Assembly (NCBI GenBank): GCA_045656705.1
Contig: JAZORR010000018.1
Coordinates: 1-27,301, forward strand
Direction of reading: 5' to 3'
DNA length: 27,301 nucleotides
Source: RGIG4576 sp045656705
Lineage (GTDB): Bacteria > Bacteroidota > Bacteroidia > Bacteroidales > Muribaculaceae
The notes beneath the pieces are model-generated. The model saw only the letters and a list, made by a program, of their open reading frames with translations. It did not search any database and had not been told where the DNA came from. The position numbers were made by a program, and so were the translations under genes. This document shows positions 15,422 to 24,577 of the stretch, in pieces; within the stretch, counting starts at the first letter, position 1, and every line of letters begins with the position of its first letter.

Positions 15422-16894
15422 TTATTTCACCCAAAATCCTTTGGTGAATAATATCAACACGGTGAAGAGCTCGAGACGACCGATGAGCATATCAAACGAT
15501 AGCACCCATTTAACCACACTTGGCAAATCGGCAAAGTCACCCCCATTGAGCATAGTAGATCCATATCCTACATTGCACAATGCAGATAGCGACAAGAAGA
15601 AACTATCAAACACATTTATGCCAAACATAGTGATGAAAATACTGCTCACTATCAGCACCAAACTAAATATCACAAGGAATGCAATCACCCTCTGCACATG
15701 TGCATAAGGCACAACCTTTCCATTCAATCGCACCGAAGTGACAAGATTAGGATGCAAGGCTTTGCTAAACTCATTCTTCACATTCTTGAGCATCACAAGC
15801 ATACGGTCGATTTTCAAACCACCCGATGTGGAGCCAGCGCACGCACAACTCACCATCAAGATAATGAAAATCATTATAGAGAACTCACTCCAGGCATAAT
15901 TTTCTATGCTATATCCTGTGGTGGTGATGGTGGCTATAATATGGAAAAAGGCATCTAAAGCACAATCTAACACATTACGATTTTCACCTCTGAAGAATAA
16001 GTCGGCGAAACAAATCACACTTCCCAATGCACATAGAAGCAAATACCATCGCAATACCTCATTGCTTACCAATGATTTAAACTTGCCATGTGCAGCATTA
16101 TATAGCAATGAGAAACTTACACCTCCAAGGAACATAAATACAATGACCACACCATCGATGTATCTCGATCCCCAAAAGCCAATGCTTGTATTCTTGGTGG
16201 AAAAGCCCCCCGTAGACACGCAAGACAAAGTGTGACACAAAGAATCAAACCAATCCATAGGTCCACACATCAGAGCGATGCACATCAATATAGTAAGACC
16301 TATATACACCCCCCAAAGTCCTATAGCAGTTTGACTCACACGCGGACGCAATTTGTCGTGAGTGATACCTGTGACTTCGGCATTAAATAACTGTACGCCA
16401 CTACTTTTGTTGAGCATCGGAATCACAGCAAGTGTGAAGAGAATGATACCCATACCTCCAATCCACTGCATGAGCGAACGCCATAAGAGTATTCCTTTTG
16501 GCAACACCTCAACATCGGCAAACACAGTGCTACCTGTGGTGGTAAATCCCGCCATAGTTTCGCAAAAGGCATCGGTAATACTTGACAATGTACCCGAAAA
16601 CAAGAAAGGAAGCATTCCGAAAATGGAAAAAACTACCCACACCAATGAGGTGAGCAAAAATCCTTCTTTGCGATGCATTTCCATTCGCTCGGGATGAATG
16701 GCATGTGAGGTGAACATACCGAGACCAGATGTGAGTAACATCGAAAAAAAGAATGATTTAGCACATTCTAATTCGTGATATACCAAACACACTACAAATG
16801 GGACCACCATGAAAAGTGCTTCTATCATAAGAAGCCACCCTATCACGCGCACCACCATCAGCGTGTTAATATTTGATTTCTTCAAATTCATCAA
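15422..16894 (-). CDS. trkH: Trk-type potassium uptake channel subunit TrkH
   Basis: This integral membrane protein carries K+ across the inner membrane. The 490 residues form about ten helices and the four selectivity-filter-like loops of the TrkH/KtrB family, for example AGFTTTGSTVF, SCVSTGGFSTK, TTTGYS and ALCNVGYGSTM. The ATG overlaps the trkA stop as ATGA, so the two subunits are translationally coupled, consistent with one complex. Length and motifs are full. Confidence 0.95.
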   Translation of the reverse strand: MMNLKKSNINTLMVVRVIGWLLMIEALFMVVPFVVCLVYHELECAKSFFFSMLLTSGLGMFTSHAIHPERMEMHRKEGFLLTSLVWVVFSIFGMLPFLFSGTLSSITDAFCETMAGFTTTGSTVFADVEVLPKGILLWRSLMQWIGGMGIILFTLAVIPMLNKSSGVQLFNAEVTGITHDKLRPRVSQTAIGLWGVYIGLTILMCIALMCGPMDWFDSLCHTLSCVSTGGFSTKNTSIGFWGSRYIDGVVIVFMFLGGVSFSLLYNAAHGKFKSLVSNEVLRWYLLLCALGSVICFADLFFRGENRNVLDCALDAFFHIIATITTTGYSIENYAWSEFSIMIFIILMVSCACAGSTSGGLKIDRMLVMLKNVKNEFSKALHPNLVTSVRLNGKVVPYAHVQRVIAFLVIFSLVLIVSSIFITMFGINVFDSFFLSLSALCNVGYGSTMLNGGDFADLPSVVKWVLSFDMLIGRLELFTVLILFTKGFWVK

Positions 16895-18222
16895 TTAAAT
16901 AATTTCTCTACTTTGTGAATAGCACCTGATAAGCAGAACACCACTACCCTATCGCCTTCTTGTATTTGCGTATCGCCCTGAACAAGCATACCTTTTCCAT
17001 CGCGAAGCAATCCAGCAATAGTGAGGTCGCGCGAGATATCAAGGTCTTTAATCTTGGCTTTTGTGATTTTAGAACCCTTCTTCGCCACCATCTCAGCCAC
17101 TTCGGCATCGGCCAAGGCCAAGCATTTAGCATTTGAGGAATCACTATCGAGCAAAATTTGAAAAATCCTGCTTGAGGCAAGAAGTTTCTTATTGATCACA
17201 GTGCCGATATTTAAGGTTTCTGCTTCGGCAATGAATTTGATATTTTCCACCTCGGCAATGGTCTTCTTCACTCCGTATTGCTTTGCTGCAAGGCAAGCAA
17301 GAATATTGATTTCAGAGCTATCGGTGAGTGCAATGAATGCGTCCATATCTTCCACATTCTCCTCTTCGAGCACGTCGGAAGTGCGTCCGTCGCCGTGGAT
17401 AATTCGGCAATCGGGTAAAGCATCGGCAAGTTCTTCACATCTATCCAAATTGCTCTCCACAATTGTAATATCATACTTATCGTTCACTCGCATAGCCAAT
17501 TGCACAGCAATGCGACTGCCACCCATTATCATCAATTTTTTGATTTGGATATCTGATTTTCCACACAAAGTGCGAATGTCATCTACGCCATCGTAGGTGG
17601 TAGCTATGTATACTATATCATTTTCGCGAATATAATCATCACCACGAGGAATGATGGTTTCGTGATTGCGCTTAATAGCCGAAATGTGGGCATAATTAGC
17701 CACCTTGAAGAGTTCGCGAAGAGGCATACCCACAAGTTGTGCATTTGCACGCATCTTCACACCAACGATTAAGAGTTCGCCATTACACAATTCAAACCAA
17801 TGACGCACCCACGCTCTATTCAAAGCAATTTCCATCTCTTCGGCAGCAAGATATTCGGGATAAATCAAGTCGTAAATACCTCTTTTGGTGAAAAACTCTC
17901 GATTCTCGTCGCGCATAAAATCAAAGTTATCGATACGAGCCACCGTTTTCTTGGCACCAAGCGATTTAGCAATCTCACAAGCCACCACATTATCTGTTTC
18001 GTAAGGTGTAACGGCTATAAACAAATCGCTATCACCCACCGATGCATCGCGTTGCACTGCAAACGACACAGGATTTCCGATGTGAGTGAGCATATTATAT
18101 GGTTCAAGTTTTGCCAATTTATCTTCGTCGCGATCGATGACCACGATGTCTTGGTTCTCATTCGACAAAAGTTTTGCCAAATGCGTACCCACTTCACCAG
18201 CTCCAGCAATCACTATCCTCAT
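16891..18222 (-). CDS. trkA: Trk system NAD-binding regulatory subunit TrkA
   Basis: This cytoplasmic ring subunit gates TrkH in response to nucleotides. The 443 residues hold two RCK repeats, each with a Rossmann N-part and a TrkA_C part. The first opens with IAGAGEVGTHLAKLL and the acidic VVIDRDEDKL. The second opens with MIMGGSRIAVQLAMRV, a less canonical glycine motif, and ends with VQGDTQIQEGDRVVVF. It starts 15 bp after the dxs stop and overlaps trkH, making one operon. Confidence 0.95.
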   Translation of the reverse strand: MRIVIAGAGEVGTHLAKLLSNENQDIVVIDRDEDKLAKLEPYNMLTHIGNPVSFAVQRDASVGDSDLFIAVTPYETDNVVACEIAKSLGAKKTVARIDNFDFMRDENREFFTKRGIYDLIYPEYLAAEEMEIALNRAWVRHWFELCNGELLIVGVKMRANAQLVGMPLRELFKVANYAHISAIKRNHETIIPRGDDYIRENDIVYIATTYDGVDDIRTLCGKSDIQIKKLMIMGGSRIAVQLAMRVNDKYDITIVESNLDRCEELADALPDCRIIHGDGRTSDVLEEENVEDMDAFIALTDSSEINILACLAAKQYGVKKTIAEVENIKFIAEAETLNIGTVINKKLLASSRIFQILLDSDSSNAKCLALADAEVAEMVAKKGSKITKAKIKDLDISRDLTIAGLLRDGKGMLVQGDTQIQEGDRVVVFCLSGAIHKVEKLFN

Positions 18223-18237
18223 AATATCAATCTATAT

Positions 18238-20157
18238 TTATATAAGTGATTTGATTACATTCTTAATTGAATTATCGTCCATGCCACACATTTGCAACTG
18301 TTCTTTCACAGTGCCATGTGCCACAAACGCATCGGGTATTCCCACTTTACGCACTTTCACATTGCAATCGTGCTGACACACCCACTCCATTACAGCCGTG
18401 CCTAAACCACCTACCACGCTACCATCCTCTACTGTAACAATAGCATCGTATCGTTCGGCAACCTCTTTCATAATATCTTCATCGAGTGGTTTCAAGAATA
18501 CCATATCATAATGTGCCACATTGATACATTCACCTTGAAGATCGCTTATCACGCGTGCCACATTATTTCCTATTGTACCAATGCTAAGCACTGCCACTTT
18601 ATTACCATTTGTGAGTTTTCGTCCTTTACCGATAACAACCTTTTGCATATCGTTTTGCCAATCTACAAGTACTCCGTTTCCTCTTGGATAACGAATAGCC
18701 ACAGGGCCTTCGATGCGATCTTGCACTGTGTACATAAGATTGCGTAACCAATGTTCATTCATCGGTGCTGCCACCACCATATTTGGCACACATCGCATAT
18801 ACGCAAGGTCGAATGCTCCTTGGTGAGTGACACCATCTTCACCCACAAGTCCGGCTCGGTCTATGCAGAATGTAACCGGAAGGTTGAGTATAGCCACATC
18901 GTTGATTATTGAGTCGTAAGCACGCTGCAAGAAGGTAGAATATATGGCACAGAATGGCATAAGTCCATCTTTAGCGAGTCCGGCAGAGAACGTAACCGCA
19001 TGTCCTTCAGCAATACCCACATCAAATGTGCGTTCTGGGAAATGCTCTTGCATTATGCTCATAGATGTTCCCGAAGGCATGGCTGCTGTAACGCCTGCAA
19101 TTTTAGGGTTCTTTGCTGCAAGTTCTACGAGAGTTTTACCAAATACATCTTGGTATTTCAGTGGTGTATTAGCTTGAGACGAGCTCTTACGCTCACCCGT
19201 TTCGGGATCAAATTTACCTGGAGCATGCCAAGTAGAAGGATTTTCTTCGGCAGCCTCAAAGCCTTTCCCCTTCTTGGTGCGAAGGTGCAAGATGCGTGGG
19301 CCTTCCATATCCTTAATATCATTAAGCACGCGCACAATACGCTCCACATCGTGTCCGTCAAATGGTCCGAAGTAACGAATATTCAGACCTTCGAAAATGT
19401 TTTGCTGATTTGAAAGCAATGCTTTTATGCTATTATTAAATCTAAGAATCAAGCCCTTATTCTTGTCGTTGATAAGATGCATCTTCTTGAGAAGTTTATA
19501 CACTTTGTATCGCACCTTATTGTATGCCGCAGAAGTGTTGATATGCGTCATATAATCGCCCAAAGCACCTACACTTTGGTCGATAGCCATATCATTATCG
19601 TTGAGGATAATCAGCAAGTTATTTTTATTGATGCTGGCATTATTCAAGCCTTCAAATGCCAAACCACCACCGATAGAAGCATCACCAATCACCGCCACCA
19701 CATTACGACGACGGTCTTCGTCCTTAATACTTGAAGCGATAGCCATTCCCAAGCCAGCCGATATAGAGTTAGATGCATGACCAGCAATAAAAGAGTCGTA
19801 TTCACTTTCTTCTGGATTAGGGAAACCACTCAATCCGTTGAGTTTACGATTGGAATGGAATTCATCTCTACGTCCAGTGAGTATTTTGTGACTATATGCC
19901 TGATGCCCCACATCCCACACAATGCGATCGTAAGGAGTGTTCATAGCATAATGCAATGCCACAGTGATTTCCACAGCTCCCATACTTGATGCAAAGTGTC
20001 CTGGATTTTCCGACAAAGCCTCAATCAAGAATTGACGCAATTCGGCACACACCTTAGGCAACTCAGCAGTACGCAATTTACGCAAGTCGGTGGGACTATC
20101 TATCTGCGCAAGAAGCGGGAAATGTTCCTTTATATATGATTTATCTGAAATTGACAC
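18238..20157 (-). CDS. dxs: 1-deoxy-D-xylulose-5-phosphate synthase
   Basis: This is the first enzyme of the MEP isoprenoid pathway; it joins pyruvate and glyceraldehyde 3-phosphate using thiamine diphosphate. The 639 residues are full length. The DVGHQAYSHKILTGR region is at about 80-95, and the ThDP/Mg motif GDASIGGGLAFEGLNNA ... NDN at about 155-190. GDA replaces the more usual GDG, keeping the metal-binding Asp. The central domain has the catalytic Glu context DVGIAEGHAVTFSAGLA and DRAGLVGEDGVTHQGAFD. It lies between a 58-residue membrane protein (28 bp upstream) and trkA (15 bp downstream), so it is probably transcribed from the promoter at 20385-20415. Confidence 0.96.
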   Translation of the reverse strand: MSISDKSYIKEHFPLLAQIDSPTDLRKLRTAELPKVCAELRQFLIEALSENPGHFASSMGAVEITVALHYAMNTPYDRIVWDVGHQAYSHKILTGRRDEFHSNRKLNGLSGFPNPEESEYDSFIAGHASNSISAGLGMAIASSIKDEDRRRNVVAVIGDASIGGGLAFEGLNNASINKNNLLIILNDNDMAIDQSVGALGDYMTHINTSAAYNKVRYKVYKLLKKMHLINDKNKGLILRFNNSIKALLSNQQNIFEGLNIRYFGPFDGHDVERIVRVLNDIKDMEGPRILHLRTKKGKGFEAAEENPSTWHAPGKFDPETGERKSSSQANTPLKYQDVFGKTLVELAAKNPKIAGVTAAMPSGTSMSIMQEHFPERTFDVGIAEGHAVTFSAGLAKDGLMPFCAIYSTFLQRAYDSIINDVAILNLPVTFCIDRAGLVGEDGVTHQGAFDLAYMRCVPNMVVAAPMNEHWLRNLMYTVQDRIEGPVAIRYPRGNGVLVDWQNDMQKVVIGKGRKLTNGNKVAVLSIGTIGNNVARVISDLQGECINVAHYDMVFLKPLDEDIMKEVAERYDAIVTVEDGSVVGGLGTAVMEWVCQHDCNVKVRKVGIPDAFVAHGTVKEQLQMCGMDDNSIKNVIKSLI

Positions 20158-20185
20158 AGTTTTCTCGTTTAAAAAAATGCAATTA

Positions 20186-20362
20186 TTATTTCTTACCTCT
20201 TATATATTTCTTATATAACGGCACAAATACTACTATACCCGATGCCACAATAGAAAATATCACCATAAAGTCGATTTTCGGTGAGCGGGTTATAAGCAAA
20301 TAACATAGTACCACCCATAGCACTACGATAAAAGCAAATCTAATAATATTACTTGCATTCAT
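20186..20362 (-). CDS. Small two-helix membrane protein, 58 residues, upstream of dxs
   Basis: An ATG at 20362 opens a 58-codon frame to TAA at 20186. It encodes two hydrophobic helices (FAFIVVLWVVLCYLLIT and FMVIFSIVASGIVVFVPLY) joined by a short polar turn (RSPKID), with a basic tail (KKYIRGKK). The positive C-terminal end predicts both termini in the cytoplasm. A near-perfect promoter stands 22 bp upstream and dxs begins 28 bp downstream, so this is very likely a real gene and the first of the dxs-trk operon. I do not recognise the family; it might be a small partner of the Trk channel or unrelated. Confidence 0.7.
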   Translation of the reverse strand: MNASNIIRFAFIVVLWVVLCYLLITRSPKIDFMVIFSIVASGIVVFVPLYKKYIRGKK

Positions 20363-20384
20363 AAAGTTTATTTTTTATAATTTA

Positions 20385-20415
20385 CAAAGATACAAATCAT
20401 TATTCATATCTCAAA
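20385..20415 (-). promoter_or_regulatory. Promoter of the small protein/dxs/trkA/trkH operon
   Basis: On the minus strand TTTG (20415-20412), a 19-bp spacer and TATCTTTG (20392-20385) match the Bacteroidetes consensus in full. Confidence 0.8.
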
Positions 20416-20496
20416 ACTATAAATTCATTCAAAAATAGCAAAAAATTAATAAATGTTTATTTTTAATCATATTTTATGTGTTTTTAAACATAAACG

Positions 20497-20528
20497 TTGT
20501 TTTATTTCATTTTTTATTCTTACTTTTG
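20497..20528 (+). promoter_or_regulatory. Promoter of maeB
   Basis: TTG (20497-20499), a 21-bp spacer and TACTTTTG (20521-20528) fit the Bacteroidetes pattern. It faces away from the dxs promoter in the 268-bp divergent gap and leaves a leader of about 95 nt before the maeB ATG. Confidence 0.65.
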
Positions 20529-20630
20529 TATCATTGAAAGAATTATTTTGTTATTCTTTATGGGAATTTACTTTTATCTCAAGCAAATACCCTATATAAT
20601 CTACAAACTAAAAAACTTTTATTAATTAGT

Positions 20631-22916
20631 ATGGCTAATATTACAAAAGAAATGGCTCTCGATTATCATAAAATCAATAAGCCTGGAAAAATAGAAACTA
20701 TTCCTACCAAACCATATTCATCACAACACGACCTCTCGCTGGCATACTCGCCTGGTGTGGCTTATCCTTGTCTTGAAATCAAGGAAAATCCTCAAGATGC
20801 TTACGAATACACAAGCAAAGGTAATCTTGTGGCTGTAATATCAAACGGTACTGCAGTGCTCGGACTTGGCAACATTGGAGCTCTTGCAGGAAAACCTGTA
20901 ATGGAAGGAAAGGCGTTGCTATTCAAAATCTTTGGTGGTCTTGATTGCTTCGACATTGAAGTAAACGAAAACGATCCTGAGAAATTCATTCAAGCTGTGA
21001 AGGCAATATCTCCTACATTTGGTGGCATCAACCTTGAAGATATTAAAGCCCCTGAATGCTTCGAAATAGAGCGTCGTCTAAAAGAAGAGTGCGACATCCC
21101 TGTGATGCATGATGACCAACACGGCACAGCTATTATCTCGGGAGCCGGTCTATTGAATGCCCTTGAAATACAAGGTAAGAAAATAGACGAGGTGCAACTC
21201 GTGGTGAATGGTGCAGGTGCTGCTGCAGTGTCGTGTACTCGCCTATATATGGAACTTGGCGTGAAGAAGGAAAATATAGTGATGTGCGATAGCAAGGGGG
21301 TAATCACTACCAAGCGCGACGACCTTAACGAACAAAAACGCCAATTTGCTACAGATCGCCCAATCACAACCCTTGCCGAAGCAATGAATGGTGCTGATGT
21401 ATTCCTCGGACTTTCGGTGAAAGATGTAGTCACTCCAGAGATGTTGCAATCGATGGCAGAACGCCCTATCGTATTTGCTCTTGCTAATCCCGATCCTGAA
21501 ATAGAATATCATCTTGCAATAGAATCTCGCAAGGATTTGATTTTCGCTACAGGTCGTTCAGACTATCCTAACCAAATAAACAATGTAATTGGATTCCCTT
21601 ACATTTTCCGTGGTGCATTGGATTGCGGTGCTACTACTATCAACGAAGAAATGAAACTTGCAGCCGTGAAGGCTATTGCTGCCCTCGCAAAAGAGACAGT
21701 GCCTTCGGTGGTGAACAAGGCTTATAATATGACCAATCTAAAGTTTGGTAGCGATTATATTCTGCCTAAGGCTCTTGATCCTCGCCTACTCACTTGGGTA
21801 TCGCCGGCGGTGGCAAAGGCAGCAATGGAATCGGGAGTGGCACGTCGCCCTATTACCGACTGGGAAGCATACGAAGAAAAACTCAAACGACTAATGGGAT
21901 ACGACAACAAACTTATGCGTCGCATCACAGAAGTGGCTAAACAAAACCCGAAACGAGTGGTATTTGCCGAAGCCAACACCGACAATATGCTTCAGGCCGC
22001 AGTGCAAGCATTCCAAGAAAAGATTTGCTTCCCAATTCTTCTTGGCAACGAGGAAATGATAGAAAAACGAGCTAAACGACTTGGTCTTGACATATCTGAA
22101 ATCACTATAGTAAACCTTCGTCACGACCGCGAAGCTGACCGTCGCTCTCGTTATGCCCAAAAACTTGCAGAAAAGCGTCAACGCGATGGCATCACTTATC
22201 CTGAAGCCCTTGAAAAGATGTTTGACCGCAACTACTTCGGTATGATGATGGTGGAAACTGGTGAAGCCGACGCATTTATCACAGGAACCTATTCAGATGG
22301 TCACCACGGTACTATCCAGATAGCTAAAGATGTGATAGGAATTCGTCCTTGCTACAATCATTTTGCCACTATGCATATAATGAACACTAAGCGTGGCACA
22401 TATTTCCTTGCCGATACATCTATCAATCCTAACAACGATACCGAAACACTTGTCGACATTGCTCGTCTTGCCGATAGTTCGGTAAAATATTTTGCTCATA
22501 ATCCTGTGATTGCAATGCTATCGTATAGCAATTTCGGAACGAACAAGGAACACGGCCCACAAAAGGTGCACGAAGCTGTAGAAATTCTTCATAGCAAATA
22601 TCCTGAAATAGTGGTAGACGGCGAAATGCAAGTAGACTATGCTCTTAACAAAGATTTACGCGACAAGACATACCCATTCAACAATTTATTCGGTAAAGAT
22701 GTGAACACTCTTGTATTCCCTAATCTGAGTGCAGCCAATACAGCCTACCGTATGATGCTGGAAATGGGAGCGGCAGAACTTATTGGTCCTATTCAAATAG
22801 GTCTGAACAAACCAATCCACTTCACTGCAATCAATGCATCGGTGCGCGATATCGTAAACCTTACAACCATTGCAGTAATAGACGCCGCAGTACTACAAAA
22901 GATGAATAAATGCTAA
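20631..22916 (+). CDS. maeB: Malic enzyme fused to a phosphotransacetylase-like domain (MaeB type)
   Basis: It oxidatively decarboxylates malate to pyruvate, normally with NADP. Residues about 15-150 form the malic N-terminal domain (AYSPGVAYPCLEI, GNLVAVISNGTAVLGLGNIG). Residues 160-400 are the nucleotide-binding domain (VVNGAGAAAVSCTRLY; the metal-binding HDDQHGTA precedes it). About 430-755 are a PTA/PTB-type domain (TGTYSDGHHGT, FPNLSAANTAYRM), which in MaeB enzymes is regulatory (acetyl-CoA sensing) rather than catalytic. The 761 residues are the normal fusion length. The gene is alone between a divergent promoter region and its own terminator. Confidence 0.96.
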   Translation: MANITKEMALDYHKINKPGKIETIPTKPYSSQHDLSLAYSPGVAYPCLEIKENPQDAYEYTSKGNLVAVISNGTAVLGLGNIGALAGKPVMEGKALLFKIFGGLDCFDIEVNENDPEKFIQAVKAISPTFGGINLEDIKAPECFEIERRLKEECDIPVMHDDQHGTAIISGAGLLNALEIQGKKIDEVQLVVNGAGAAAVSCTRLYMELGVKKENIVMCDSKGVITTKRDDLNEQKRQFATDRPITTLAEAMNGADVFLGLSVKDVVTPEMLQSMAERPIVFALANPDPEIEYHLAIESRKDLIFATGRSDYPNQINNVIGFPYIFRGALDCGATTINEEMKLAAVKAIAALAKETVPSVVNKAYNMTNLKFGSDYILPKALDPRLLTWVSPAVAKAAMESGVARRPITDWEAYEEKLKRLMGYDNKLMRRITEVAKQNPKRVVFAEANTDNMLQAAVQAFQEKICFPILLGNEEMIEKRAKRLGLDISEITIVNLRHDREADRRSRYAQKLAEKRQRDGITYPEALEKMFDRNYFGMMMVETGEADAFITGTYSDGHHGTIQIAKDVIGIRPCYNHFATMHIMNTKRGTYFLADTSINPNNDTETLVDIARLADSSVKYFAHNPVIAMLSYSNFGTNKEHGPQKVHEAVEILHSKYPEIVVDGEMQVDYALNKDLRDKTYPFNNLFGKDVNTLVFPNLSAANTAYRMMLEMGAAELIGPIQIGLNKPIHFTAINASVRDIVNLTTIAVIDAAVLQKMNKC

Positions 22917-22942
22917 AATACTTTATCCCCCAATAATTAGCG

Positions 22943-22983
22943 AATGCCACTTTCTTTTCATATAAGATGGTGGCATTTTTTTG
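22943..22983 (+). terminator. Intrinsic terminator of maeB
   Basis: An 8-bp stem AATGCCAC/GTGGCATT (22943-22950 with 22970-22977) is followed by a run of T to 22982. The T-tract runs into the -33 element of the next promoter. Confidence 0.85.
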
Positions 22984-23011
22984 TAAATTCATATAATTAG
23001 GTATATCTTTG
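22980..23011 (+). promoter_or_regulatory. Promoter of the histidine-type phosphatase gene
   Basis: TTTG (22980-22983), a 20-bp spacer and TATCTTTG (23004-23011) lie 24 bp before the ATG. The TTTG is built from the end of the preceding terminator's T-tract. Confidence 0.7.
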
Positions 23012-23034
23012 CCTATAGAAAATTAATATAACAT

Positions 23035-24291
23035 ATGAAACGCATTCTATTATTCACATTTATAATATTAGCATCGCTGACAGTTTCGGCACAGTCTATT
23101 AAAAAGAAAATCGAACGCAACCCCAAACTATCGGCTCACACATATTTAGCATACCCAGCAATAGGTAACATAAAATATACCGAAGCACCTGTGGGATATA
23201 TCCCTTTCCACATCGAACACTACGGCAGACACGGCAGCAGATGGCTCACAAGCAGAAAACAATATACCCAACCAGTGGAGGCTCTTGAGAAGGCCAACAA
23301 ATATGGAGCACTTACACCACTTGGCAAAGATGCCCTTCGCCGACTAAAAATAGTGCAAAAGGCTGCACTAAATCGTGAAGGCGAGCTGTCAGCACTCGGG
23401 GCCAAGCAACATCGCGATATTACTCGCCGTATGCTTCATAATTTTCCTGAAGTATTTGCCGATAGCGCTCAAATAGATGCTCGTTCTACTATAGTAATCC
23501 GTTGTATTCTATCTATGGAAAATGCTTGCCAAGAAATAAAGGCCTACAATCCTCGTGTATGCGTATCGCATGATGCTAGCAATGCCGATATGTATTACAT
23601 GAATTTCTATGATGATTTCTACAAAGTACAACACGACTCGGCACGAGCCTATTTCAGCGAACTCACAAAAAATGATGTAAAACGAAAGGCTTTCATCAAG
23701 CGACTAATTTCCAAGAAGAAATTTGCACAAGACAGCATAGATGCAGCACTCACTATGGAAAACATTTTCGATATAGCAAGCAATATGCAAAGCCACGATT
23801 TCGGATTTGATCTTTACGACCTTTTTTCTAAAAAGGAACTATACTCGCTTTGGGAACGATGGAATAAGTTCTGGTATATAGGATACGGAAACTCAGCCGA
23901 ATACGGGCACATTCATCCGTATATTCAGCGAAACTTGCTAACGAATATAATAGAAAGTGCCGACAATGCTATAAATTCTGCACAAAATGGTGCATCACTA
24001 CGCTTCGGACACGAAATTTGTGTGCTCCCACTCGCAGTGTTATTAGAACTTGAGGATTGTAATCTACGCGCCACATCACTTAAGAAACTTGCTCACGAAT
24101 GGCTCGCTCACGAAATATTCCCTATGGCATCGAATATTCAACTTATATTCTATCGCAACACCACTACTGGACACATTCTCGTGAAAGCACTTCTTAACGA
24201 GAAAGAGGTGTCGCTCCCAGGCGATAAATCGCTACACCCATATTACGAATGGGATAGTCTAAAAGAATATTATATCAATAAACTAAAATAG
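23035..24291 (+). CDS. Histidine-type phosphatase, MINPP/phytase-like, exported
   Basis: The 418-residue protein has a 20-residue signal peptide (MKRILLFTFIILASLTVSAQ). The branch-2 histidine phosphatase motif RHGSR (65-69) follows, with His66 the phosphorylated nucleophile. A late FGHE (about 324-327) stands where acid phosphatases carry HD and MINPP enzymes carry HAE, and would hold the proton donor. Such enzymes hydrolyse phosphate esters such as inositol phosphates in the periplasm or at the surface; the substrate here is not shown. It has its own promoter and a weak terminator. Confidence 0.85.
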   Translation: MKRILLFTFIILASLTVSAQSIKKKIERNPKLSAHTYLAYPAIGNIKYTEAPVGYIPFHIEHYGRHGSRWLTSRKQYTQPVEALEKANKYGALTPLGKDALRRLKIVQKAALNREGELSALGAKQHRDITRRMLHNFPEVFADSAQIDARSTIVIRCILSMENACQEIKAYNPRVCVSHDASNADMYYMNFYDDFYKVQHDSARAYFSELTKNDVKRKAFIKRLISKKKFAQDSIDAALTMENIFDIASNMQSHDFGFDLYDLFSKKELYSLWERWNKFWYIGYGNSAEYGHIHPYIQRNLLTNIIESADNAINSAQNGASLRFGHEICVLPLAVLLELEDCNLRATSLKKLAHEWLAHEIFPMASNIQLIFYRNTTTGHILVKALLNEKEVSLPGDKSLHPYYEWDSLKEYYINKLK

Positions 24292-24340
24292 GATAAATCC
24301 GATTTTCACCACCCGTTTTCTTGCATTTATTGCGACTTTT

Positions 24341-24359
24341 TAGCAAAAATGCTATTTTT
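24341..24359 (+). terminator. Weak terminator after the phosphatase gene
   Basis: A 5-bp stem TAGCA/TGCTA (24341-24345 with 24350-24354) with an AAAA loop is followed by TTTTT. The stem is short, but position and T-run fit. Confidence 0.45.
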
Positions 24360-24380
24360 CATAAAAAAATGCGAAAAAAG

Positions 24381-24411
24381 TTTGGTAGTTAAAAAATAAT
24401 GCGTACCTTTG
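24381..24411 (+). promoter_or_regulatory. Promoter of tRNA-Leu
   Basis: TTTG (24381-24384), a 19-bp spacer and TACCTTTG (24404-24411) end 11 bp before the mature tRNA 5' end. Confidence 0.8.
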
Positions 24412-24422
24412 CATTCGGATTT

Positions 24423-24504
24423 GCGCGTGTGGCGTAATTGGTAGCCGCGCTAGACTTAGGATCTAGTGACGAGAGTCGTGGGGGTTCGAGTCCCTTCACG
24501 CGCA
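24423..24504 (+). tRNA. tRNA-Leu (anticodon UAG)
   Basis: The 82-nt cloverleaf has acceptor stem GCGCGTG/CACGCGC, discriminator A (24504), anticodon stem CTAGA/TCTAG with loop CTTAGGA (anticodon TAG), a long class II variable arm (TGACGAGAGTCGTG) and GGTTCGAGTCCC in the T-arm. The CCA end is not encoded. It has its own promoter and terminator. Confidence 0.96.
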
Positions 24505-24511
24505 CAAATCG

Positions 24512-24541
24512 AAAGAGCAGTTCGCAAGACTGCTCTTTTTT
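24512..24541 (+). terminator. Intrinsic terminator of tRNA-Leu
   Basis: A perfect 10-bp stem (24512-24521 with 24529-24538) with a 7-nt loop is followed by T residues to 24541. Confidence 0.9.
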
Positions 24542-24577
24542 TGTATTTATGAAGTAACTCAATAGGCACAATACACT

